Source: Madurella fahalii
Lineage: Eukaryota; Ascomycota; Sordariomycetes; Sordariales
Reading direction: 5' to 3'
Assembly: GCA_029876055.1 (NCBI GenBank)
Contig: CM056876.1
Location: 2,108,001 to 2,172,000 of the forward strand
Length of the DNA: 64,000 nucleotides
A program made the position numbers and the translations under genes. The notes beneath the pieces are model-generated. The model was not told the origin of the DNA and searched no databases. It saw nothing but the letters and a program-made list of their open reading frames with translations. Below are positions 56,301 through 64,000 of the stretch, one piece after another. Each line of letters starts with the position of its first letter. The stretch's first letter is position 1.

Positions 56301-59273
56301 TCATGATCTGTTGATTGTCAACGGCTTGAACGGCTTCCGTAGTTTATCAATCGGCGCTATGCCCCTGCGGCTTAGTCCGGCAGGTCTCCTAAACCCTGCG
56401 CCGAGTCCCTTGGGTAAGGTGCACGTCGTTGCATGCAGACAGGCTGCTGCCCGGGTCGGCTCCGGGAGCGGCTCATTTTCGTCCGCCTTTTCCACGCCGC
56501 TTTTATTGACGTCTTCCGCTTCATCCACAGTCGGAGGTGAGCTGGAGAAGACTACATACTGCTTCCCTTTGTCTGTTTTCTCACCGCTAGGAAGAGAGGG
56601 TCGGGCCATCATCTTCCCGCCTCTCAACCTGTGCTCAGTGAGTCCCGGGTCGATTGGCGGATCCCCTTTGACCTGTTGAAGCCCAAGGTTGCTTCTCGCC
56701 GGGATATTGCTATTCGGCCGCTGTGGTGGTTGCTTACTTGTCGATCGTGGATGAACCGGGAATAAACTAGTAGAGCCCGGATTTGTCTTAACAAACCCAA
56801 GAATGCTCTTCTGATCTGTCCGCCGCCTGTTTGCTGCTCGCTTGATTTTCTCAGCCCTTTCTGTCGCTTCCGCCGCGGCAGTAAGGGCGGCTTGATGAGC
56901 CCCCGCGCTAACAAAACCTGGCAGAGAAGCCACAGTGAATGCCGACGACTGTTCCATGGTAGTTGTATACTCTTTTCGCCAAGGGCGCTCCTCGACGGCG
57001 TCGGGACCGGTGGATGGCCCATACAGTCTCGGTCGTTTCGCGCGTGACGCATCATTCGAGGGACGGGCATCGCCGCGACCGACCGCGGCAGCTGAAACCT
57101 GTCTAGACTCCTCCGGGTCAACGGGAAACAGATTGTCCTCGACGCTGAACATGGCTGGCAGCCCTTTGAAGATGGATTCTTCTGGTGGCAACTCGCGCTT
57201 CAGGATCCTGGCAATCTCCCTCATGACCGGTCGATCGAAGCATGGGCCTTTCTTCAAGAATGAGCAGCTTACGGGTGCAACAAACGGCGACAGCTCATTT
57301 CGCTCGCCGTTGCCGTTGGAGCTGTAGGTTGGGCAGCTGAGATAGAGCAAGCTCTGAGCTCTTGTCATTGCGACATACAGCAGTCTTCGCTCCTCATCGC
57401 CATCCTCAGCTCGCATGTGGGGAATCGATCCATTGTAGACAGCAGGTACAAAGACAACAGGCCATTCAAGGCCTTTCGCTGCGTGGATTGTCGAAATAGT
57501 GACCAGCGGCTTGCTCTCTTGACTATCTTCTCCTGTCTGGGCGTCGGACGCTAGTGAGACGTTGGCTAAAAAGCGTGGGAGAACCTCGATTTCCTTTGTT
57601 TGCTGGAGGCCTTCGATCTCGGGAAGAGCATCGTCGCCGGAACGATCCATATCGCGCACGAAGTCAGCAGCAAGGCTGATGAATTCCTGCACGTTGGTCC
57701 ATCTCTGTTCATGGTCATCGGGATGTGCGTCTTGAAGGTGCTTTTGGAAGTTTAGAGTCCTGAGAAGCTGCTCGATCATCTCGACAAGGCCAAAAGGCGC
57801 TCCATTGGGCCCTGATGCTTCCTCGATCCGTTCCCGGACGTTCTCTAGCGGGCGAAGCAGGCTACCGCTGATCTTTTGCTCGGCATGTTTTGTAACCTTC
57901 GTCTTCGCTATGCGGTCTCCCCGGCAATGCTTTGACAGCACAGCCCAGAGACTGAGCGATGACCTTTCAGCCTCCTCAACGAGACCCTTGATGGTCACCT
58001 CGCCAATTCCTCGCCTGGGGACATTCATAATCCTCGCAAGCGCATCGTTATTGTCGGGCTGGTGGATGACGCGGAGATAATCGAGGATCGTTTTGATCTC
58101 GGTGCGCTCGTAGAATTTGAACCCACCAACCATTCGGTAGGCAATGCCCGCCTTCCCAAGAGCGCTTTCAATATGTCTCGAAAGCGATGCGGAGCGTAGC
58201 AGCACTGCGACGTCGCTATGGTTCAGCATGGATCCCGACATCATGACAACTCTCATGATTTCCGAGACAATCCACTCTGCCTCGGTGCTTGCGCTCTTCA
58301 ACTTCCGAAGGACCGGGCGGGAGCCCTTATTATGGATGGGCTTTAGGACTTTCTGGTACCGTTTCGTATCCTGCTGTATCACGAGCAAGGACAAGTCGAG
58401 GATGGATTGGGACGACCGATAGTTTTCTTCGAGCGAGATTTCGTCGGTGCCAGGGAAATCCCGGAGCAGCCGCCACAGGTTTCTAATCTCGGCCGACCGC
58501 CATCCGTAGATGCTCTGGTCTGGGTCTCCCACGACGGTGATCCTCTGGTGACGTTGAGCAAACAACTTCATCAGTTCGTATTGAACGCCGTTCGTGTCTT
58601 GATACTCGTCGATGAGGACTGCCTGCACGTTCGAGACGCAGGACGGGAACTTCCGGAGCAGCTCGACGCAGCGCACTAAGAGGTCATCGTAGTCCAACAG
58701 GTTCGATCTCTCCAGATGGTCTTGGTACTCCCTGTAGCAGGCCTCCAGGTCTTGCAGCCCCGGCGTCTTGCTGGCCTCCTGTGCTGCCGACTTGGAAGCG
58801 GCCTCGCTACCCTTGGCCTTCTTCTTGCTTATCCATGCGCGCGCTGCCGGAGGGTCGACCGTCAGCTGCAGCCGCTTGCAAATGCGGGCAACGATAGCAC
58901 GCGAGTCAGCATCGTCGGCGATGCCAAATTTCTGGTCGAGTCCAATGTGCCGCCCATATGCTGCGAGATAACGGCGTGCAATGCTGTGAAAGGTGCCCAG
59001 AACAATCTTGTTCTCCCGACCATTACCGAGGGCTTTCCCGACACGCTCCTTCATCTCGCGGGCGGCCTTGACCGTGAAAGTGGCGACGACAACATCTTGG
59101 GGCCGGAACCCAACACAGTCCACCAGCCAAACAACTCGAGACGCGAGCGTGTGAGTCTTGCCACTTCCTGGGCCAGCAAGAATGGCGACTGTGGCTGCAT
59201 TGGAACTCACCGCCCGACGCTGGGCGTTGTTCAAGCCGTCGAGCACGGCGTGTTTCGGTGGAGGACGAGACAT
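56301..59273 (-). CDS. srs2: Srs2/UvrD-type DNA helicase
   Basis: A predicted 990-aa intronless superfamily 1A 3'-5' helicase. The family's Srs2 member strips Rad51 filaments and restrains recombination. Motifs in order: Q motif LNNAQRRAV; Walker A GPGSGKTHT (34-42); Ia VVATFTVKAAREMKERV; GTFHSIARR; Walker B IDEYQDTN; motif III VVGDPDQSIYGWRSAEI; IV ENYRSSQSIL; V TIHAAKGLEWPVVFVP; VI EERRLLYVAMTRAQSLLYL. The C-terminal 300 residues are disordered and include QKSILGFV (821-828), close to a PCNA-interacting box. The start ATG gives MSRPPPKHAVLDGLNNAQRR, ideal for the family. Length is near that of fungal Srs2 proteins (about 900-1200). It is most likely the orthologue of Neurospora mus-50, named here by family resemblance only. 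Divergent from the gene at 60700. Confidence 0.95.
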   Translation of the reverse strand: MSRPPPKHAVLDGLNNAQRRAVSSNAATVAILAGPGSGKTHTLASRVVWLVDCVGFRPQDVVVATFTVKAAREMKERVGKALGNGRENKIVLGTFHSIARRYLAAYGRHIGLDQKFGIADDADSRAIVARICKRLQLTVDPPAARAWISKKKAKGSEAASKSAAQEASKTPGLQDLEACYREYQDHLERSNLLDYDDLLVRCVELLRKFPSCVSNVQAVLIDEYQDTNGVQYELMKLFAQRHQRITVVGDPDQSIYGWRSAEIRNLWRLLRDFPGTDEISLEENYRSSQSILDLSLLVIQQDTKRYQKVLKPIHNKGSRPVLRKLKSASTEAEWIVSEIMRVVMMSGSMLNHSDVAVLLRSASLSRHIESALGKAGIAYRMVGGFKFYERTEIKTILDYLRVIHQPDNNDALARIMNVPRRGIGEVTIKGLVEEAERSSLSLWAVLSKHCRGDRIAKTKVTKHAEQKISGSLLRPLENVRERIEEASGPNGAPFGLVEMIEQLLRTLNFQKHLQDAHPDDHEQRWTNVQEFISLAADFVRDMDRSGDDALPEIEGLQQTKEIEVLPRFLANVSLASDAQTGEDSQESKPLVTISTIHAAKGLEWPVVFVPAVYNGSIPHMRAEDGDEERRLLYVAMTRAQSLLYLSCPTYSSNGNGERNELSPFVAPVSCSFLKKGPCFDRPVMREIARILKRELPPEESIFKGLPAMFSVEDNLFPVDPEESRQVSAAAVGRGDARPSNDASRAKRPRLYGPSTGPDAVEERPWRKEYTTTMEQSSAFTVASLPGFVSAGAHQAALTAAAEATERAEKIKRAANRRRTDQKSILGFVKTNPGSTSLFPVHPRSTSKQPPQRPNSNIPARSNLGLQQVKGDPPIDPGLTEHRLRGGKMMARPSLPSGEKTDKGKQYVVFSSSPPTVDEAEDVNKSGVEKADENEPLPEPTRAAACLHATTCTLPKGLGAGFRRPAGLSRRGIAPIDKLRKPFKPLTINRS

Positions 59274-60699
59274 GTGTCGCGAAGCTTAAACAACTGCCAC
59301 AGCGGATGCTGTGGATCTATGAAGAGCAGAACTGGAATATGGCATTGGGGCCTGCGTGCGGGGAATGCCTGAATGGGCAATGCGACTTGCAAATTCAGCT
59401 CAATTCGGAGCCGGGCCCAGACAAACAACTGTTGACAGAAGGCGCGACGATCCCACAGCAGTCGATCGCGAGAGCGGGTCCCTGGGTTCCGCGAAAACAC
59501 GTGACACCAGATACACTTCCTCGCATAGCACATTGGTTGCCGCAGTGAGCCGCTACCGTACTCACCTCTAGCCGACTTGCAGCGGGTTTCCGGCCTGCAG
59601 CCGTGAGCACCAATATCTGGAAGCTGCCCCTTTCTCAATGCATAACCTTCTCAGCGCCTATTTACCCGAAACCAGGCCCTCCACCAAGTCCAGCCTGCGA
59701 TTGATCGGGAGCGCGGTCGATCGCATTATGCAACACCACGAAGAGAGCAATTGGACTCGTCCGTGCGACAGCTCACCGAATTCGCTGTGATCAGCATCTT
59801 CCAGGCGGCGGCGCGCTTGTGGCGTGCGTGATAGCAGTGTTCCCAGCACGGTCCAGCACGGTCCGAATGCACTCAGAACGGGGATATCACAACGCAAGCC
59901 GCCCATGTCCCGATGGCCCGCCCCAAGGGGGAGGCAAAGGAGTCAGCTCGGGCCTTGTATACTGCACTTTTGTGAAATACACTAGCTGCTTTCCTCGTGC
60001 AATTCTGGGAACGCTGGCGCCGTTGGTTACGGGCCCGAAGAATCTCAAATACTCGCATCCTGACGGCCTTGAATAGATCCTTCGACCGTTTGCTGGCCCG
60101 GCAAACTGTCGTAGGGCGGTGGAGACGACCAGGAGGGTGACGGGAGGGGCGCTGACAGGGGTACATGCGGGTCGATGGCGGGGGATTGACAAGCTTCACA
60201 GCTCCTGATGAGTGCCGACCAATCGTAAGGCGGCCCTTGCCGCTGGCCCTCCCACATTACCAAGCGGATCTGGCCAACCAAGTGGGTTGGACGGCCTCGC
60301 AACTCTGGCGATGTCGCCCAGAGGCCGCGCTGCGCGGGTGCTATTGCGATGGGAACCCTGCCAGTCATGCAAGCGCGAGATGTGCCTGGACAGAAGCCCA
60401 ACAAGTCACAGGCAATTTCACACCTAGGGCCAATGCCCGCCGAGCCAATGCCGAGCGGCGTGCCCACTCGACACATCCCCTCGGCTCGCCATGCGCTGAC
60501 TTGCGTCTCAACAGCCGCTATATACCCAGTTTGTGCCTCCTGCCGTCCGCCATTTGGCATACTCACCGCAGTCTTCCTGCCTATCTCAATCACAACGCGT
60601 TTCGGCACGGCGGATACCATGAGCTATCCGTGAGAGTACGACACCTCCTCAACCCCCATCGGACCTGGCCCCCGCCTGCCCTGACCTCCGCTCACCACC
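59274..60699. other. Intergenic: divergent promoter region
   Basis: 1.4 kb between the helicase start and the next plus-strand start. Open frames up to about 190 codons overlap on both strands and show no motif. No gene called. Confidence 0.6.
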
Positions 60700-62415
60700 A
60701 TGTGGCCGGGTGTGTCGACCTATAACTTTGCCTCTGCTCTTCTCTTCGCGGCGGCATCTTGGCCTCCCTCTTGTGCCGCCGTGCCGTCGACGAGTTTCTT
60801 GTCGCGCCGATCACTAGCCTTAGACTTTTCTCCTGCTCCGCCCCCAGAGGAAGGCCCTGAGTTGTCGGCCGGTGCACTGCGTGACCCAGCCTACCTTCCA
60901 GCCCAAATCGGTGGCATTGTCGGCGCCTACGCCTTCTCGTTGGTGCTGGTCGCCCTCCTTCTGCTTGCTCTTGCAAAGAGACGCCGCGAGCACCTGCGGA
61001 ACCGTGACCTCCCCGAAGAGGAAAACACACTTCTCTCGTTCAATCCATTCCCACAACCATTCCTCCTCCAGTCCGAGGAAGAGTACAAGAAACAGCTTGA
61101 GCAGTTCCAGACGCGCACGCTCACAGTCCAGACCGACCTCCCAAGGAGTCCGATCAAGAACTTCTCTCTCCCAGCGGGTTCGCCTCTCAGCCCGACCAGG
61201 ACCGGTCCGCTCAGTCCTGCTAAGTCGCAACACTCCATTCTCACCGCGCACTCATTCACATCGACTATCCTCGCCGCCGGTGTCGACCTTTCAGTCGACC
61301 AGACGGTCGTGCAACGAGACAGGGCCATGGCGCAACAACAGTTAGAAGAGATGTACAAGTATGTGATGGAGCAGGAACAGGCCAAGGCTGAGGGGAGGGA
61401 GTATCAGGGGCCGCCGCTTACCTCTCCCTCGGCCAAGTCGGTAGCCAGCAGCAAGAGGGAAAGGAACAAGCCGTCAAACCTGAACCTGAACGCCCGGGAC
61501 GAGAAGTCGCAGTCGCGAAGCTCGTCACTCTTCTCCTTCCTCAAATCCCCGCGCAAGAAGTCCACTGGAACCATGAACATCTCCTCCCCGATCATGACTC
61601 CCATGTCGGGCACTTTTCCGCGGCACGATGACCAAGAAATGAACGCCATACCCCACCGCCATTACGCCCCGGCGGCACCACCACCAGTCCCATCGGATCT
61701 GGCCCACCGCAACGCCGCCCATGGCGCTAGCTCTTCCGCCAGGAACAATCTGCCAACCCCAGAAATCTCACCGGCCAGCACGCAGAGCATCGACTCGCGG
61801 ATCGACGCCGCCATCGGTCAGCCCCCAAGCCGTGAGGACCGCGCCGCCGCCCGCCGTGAACAAAGGGGGCGCGATGACAGCGGAACTTCGCACTCGCGCG
61901 ACGTGTCCGCCGGGACCAGCACTTCCGGCGAGCACGAGCCCGTGTCGGCCGTGTCGGACAAGTCCACCTCTGGCCTCGTGGGGCTGCCCACCTCGCCCAA
62001 GCCGGGCGTCAACCGCTTCCCCAGCCTCGATTCGCTCCCCGCCTCTCCTCGCCCGGGCCAACAGACCTTTGCCACGCAACCCTTTGGCGGCCAATCGTCA
62101 GCAGTCCGCCAGGGCGGCGCCCTGCCGCTGCGCGCATATGAGCCATCGCTGGCGAGCCCGACGGCGGAGGGCTACGCCACCACGAAGCAGACGGTCTTCA
62201 CGCGCGCCGCGGGCCCGCTGTCGCCCGGGATGCAGACGGGCCTGATGACGCCGTGGACGGGCGCGCCGGTGCCGTACACGCCTTACCAGCCCTTCTCCCC
62301 CGTCGTGCCCATCACCCCGTCGGTGGTGACGCGCGCGGATCGGAAGAGGATGAAGAAGCTGGAGCCGAAGACGCCGACTGTGGAGATGGTGAAGGACACC
62401 GACGAGGTTTGGTAG
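60700..62415 (+). CDS. Single-pass membrane protein with proline-directed phospho-site tail
   Basis: A 571-aa intronless protein, not recognised by name. Residues 1-27 form a signal peptide (MWPGVSTYNFASALLFAAAS). A short lumenal or extracellular segment (about 28-68) is Pro/Ser-rich. A strong transmembrane helix lies at about 70-92 (IGGIVGAYAFSLVLVALLLL) with an AKRRREHLR stop-transfer. The rest is a long, probably disordered cytoplasmic tail with about 25 SP/TP sites, many in forms such as LPRSPIKN, GSPLSPTRTGPLSP and LKSPRKK that suit CDK or MAPK phosphorylation, and an acidic-basic end, RKRMKKLEPKTPTVEMV. Topology suggests a membrane-tethered signalling or scaffold protein. A short helix with VQRDRAMAQQQLEEMYKYVM may self-associate. 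Function unassigned. Confidence 0.85.
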   Translation: MWPGVSTYNFASALLFAAASWPPSCAAVPSTSFLSRRSLALDFSPAPPPEEGPELSAGALRDPAYLPAQIGGIVGAYAFSLVLVALLLLALAKRRREHLRNRDLPEEENTLLSFNPFPQPFLLQSEEEYKKQLEQFQTRTLTVQTDLPRSPIKNFSLPAGSPLSPTRTGPLSPAKSQHSILTAHSFTSTILAAGVDLSVDQTVVQRDRAMAQQQLEEMYKYVMEQEQAKAEGREYQGPPLTSPSAKSVASSKRERNKPSNLNLNARDEKSQSRSSSLFSFLKSPRKKSTGTMNISSPIMTPMSGTFPRHDDQEMNAIPHRHYAPAAPPPVPSDLAHRNAAHGASSSARNNLPTPEISPASTQSIDSRIDAAIGQPPSREDRAAARREQRGRDDSGTSHSRDVSAGTSTSGEHEPVSAVSDKSTSGLVGLPTSPKPGVNRFPSLDSLPASPRPGQQTFATQPFGGQSSAVRQGGALPLRAYEPSLASPTAEGYATTKQTVFTRAAGPLSPGMQTGLMTPWTGAPVPYTPYQPFSPVVPITPSVVTRADRKRMKKLEPKTPTVEMVKDTDEVW

Positions 62416-63849
62416 GCTTATTTCGGCCGGTATAGATATCTTTGATTCTCTTTTATCATTCGTATTCTTTTCTCTTCGGGTCCGCGACTTGATGTCTTTT
62501 TGGGTTCGAATTTAGTGTGCGGAGTGAGAGGGAGGTTTTAATGGGCCCCTGCGATCGGTCGGCCGTGGGTTTGGGAATTGAGACCTGGAAAAATGTGTGT
62601 TCACCGTGGTTGTGCCAGACATTGAGACATGTCCGTAGAGCGGAGGACGTTTTGATATCCATTCCGACAATGAATTGACGAATTTTGCATTGCTTCCCAA
62701 AGCCGAGAGAAGAAATGTGATTGAAAATTTTGGTGGGCGGGAGTGTTAGCCTTGACTTCCAGTAAGGTACTACATAGGCACTGAAGTCTTGGTGGGCGAT
62801 GTTTCAAGGGGTGAGATGAAACTGTTCAGAATCTGCCCCCGTGTTAAGGTGCCCCGAGATTTCAGGAGACGTTCTCTTTTCCTCATACGAACAATGAACA
62901 GGCATCTGCCTTCAGCAGTACGCGTACGGATTGAAAAGCGCTCCATTATACCATTCTGCATCTCGCATGTGCAGCACTCCATGTTTCTCGCGAGCGAACT
63001 AAACCCATATGGTAGATGGTCTTGCTTGCAGGAGCAGGCCAGGCGCTTGAAGTCATCGACCACCAAGAATCAAGCTCTAAGACTACTGAAGCCCCTGTCT
63101 CTCTTGCAGCCAAGGGACCCCACAGTGTTTCTCGTGTCCTGCGAGGTTCTCCGCACTCCTATGATGACGACATAGTCTACGGAGTAAAGTACTTGGAAAC
63201 ACCCTTTCCCATTGGTCTTGCAGCGTCTGCCAGATCTGAAAGTAAACGACTCAAGTGTCCACCACGTGATATGGGTTCTCTTGCAGCTATCTTCGCAGAT
63301 TCGTAACTCTAACGGTGGCGATCAGATCTAGACGCCCACTGTGCTGTTCGCCTCCCGACCAATCCCAGGCTCGAATTGGGCCCGGTCGTCCGTTGCTGCA
63401 CGTGCCGCCGCTCTTGGTTCCCCACTTTTGGCGACTCGGCTCGAACCGGTTTCCCATCATACGATTCTGGGGCAAATCGTCCCACAGATAGCCCGATTCT
63501 CCAACTTCCTCTTCGCAACGTCAATCCCATCGCCGAAAAACTTGACAACAACTCGCCCGCGCAGCATTACGGTCAAGACGGTCCGCATACGGCCCGAGCT
63601 CCTAGTTACCGCTGACACTGCAGGACTCGCTGCGCAATTGGTCCACAGCGGATCCTGCTTGTCCCCGCACCTGTCGGCTCCCTTTCCCACACACACCCCC
63701 CCTTTCGCCCAACCTACCGAACCCACCCAGTTATCCCAGACTGCTGTCGGCTGGCACACCACCGGCCCGCATGCAACAGCTGATCGTATCGCTGCTCAGG
63801 GATCCCGGGCAGTAGAGCAGCAGCGCAGCTGAGCAGAAAGGGGGGCATC
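62416..63849. other. Intergenic
   Basis: 1.4 kb with no supportable gene; contains the 3' UTR of the membrane-protein gene and the promoter of the gene starting at 63850. From about 63640 the plus strand becomes C-rich, as in a fungal 5' UTR. Confidence 0.6.
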
Positions 63850-64000
63850 ATGGCTGACCAAGACCCTGACTCGCCCAGCCTGTTCGACGGCTTGGACACC
63901 TTCGAGCTTGGTGACGACAGGCTGGGAGACAGCGGCCTTGCAGATGATCTAGCTGATAGCGGTCTCGGCACTTCGGCCCCTAACGCTGCCGCTGCCGCTG
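63850..64000 (+). CDS. Unrecognised acidic protein, N-terminal fragment cut by window end
   Basis: An open frame starts at ATG 63850 and runs to the window edge (50 codons, no stop). The translation begins MADQDPDSPSLFDGLDTFEL and continues acidic and Leu/Gly/Ala-rich with repeated (L)GDSGL, ADSGL units and a poly-Ala stretch. The ATG stands in a good context (ATCATGGCT), after a C-rich leader. Too short to assign; an acidic disordered N-terminus is common in nuclear regulators. Confidence 0.6.
   Translation, partial: MADQDPDSPSLFDGLDTFELGDDRLGDSGLADDLADSGLGTSAPNAAAAA

Noticed and set aside
63420..63460. tRNA-like B-box (GGTTCGAGCC on minus strand)
   Set aside because: No matching T-stem, A-box or acceptor stem around it.
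1..64000. Dispersed 5S rRNA or tRNA genes
   Set aside because: Looked for 5S signature blocks and tRNA B-boxes by eye; none complete enough to call. A tRNAscan/Infernal run would settle this.

Overview
The window reads as a filamentous ascomycete chromosome, most likely a Sordariomycete of the Sordariales/Chaetomiaceae type. The grounds are GC-rich coding sequence, short introns (about 50-120 bp) with GTRAGT-like donors and CTRAC-type branch points, and typical Pezizomycotina proteins: PEX20, Mlp1/TPR, a GPATCH1-like factor, Kin1, an Srs2 helicase, a Whi2-like protein and a fungal bZIP. No prokaryotic-style operon and no RNA gene was recognised. All gene models were built by hand from splice sites and reading frame.

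Layout. 1-19.5 kb is nearly gene-free: a single bZIP transcription factor gene (5809-6893, minus) stands between a 5.8 kb 3' flank and a 12.6 kb 5' flank that hold only homopolymer and microsatellite tracts. 19.5-25.8 kb is the large nuclear-basket gene (Mlp1/TPR, 2044 aa). 26.6-35.9 kb looks accessory: a membrane protein with three tandem six-cysteine ectodomain repeats, a DOPA-4,5-dioxygenase-like enzyme, a broken SRPK-like kinase and a class I terpene synthase. 36.7-39.7 kb is a divergent housekeeping pair, PEX20 (peroxisomal PTS2 import) and SEC13 (COPII and nuclear pore). 40.0-43.5 kb holds a secreted AA12-type PQQ sugar dehydrogenase and a DHDPS-family aldolase. 44.4-49.5 kb holds a Whi2-like regulator and a G-patch protein. 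52.1-62.4 kb holds a Kin1/PAR-1 kinase, a small mitochondrial-type membrane protein, an Srs2/UvrD helicase and a single-pass membrane protein with a long proline-directed tail. An unrecognised gene begins at 63850 and leaves the window.

Working together. Most genes are independent single-transcript loci, as usual in fungi. Functional pairing is only suggestive: SEC13 and Mlp1 both belong to the nuclear pore but are 13 kb apart; the sugar dehydrogenase and the aldolase could serve linked sugar-acid metabolism; the dioxygenase, dead kinase and terpene synthase look like a lineage-variable insertion between conserved genes.

The most notable observations are the duplicated six-cysteine domain gene with intron positions repeated between copies and a 7-nt micro-exon, the SRPK-like pseudogene with four separate lesions, the 19 kb stretch around the bZIP gene, a GC-AG intron and a possible frameshift in the Kin1 gene, and several introns whose retention would give readable alternative proteins.
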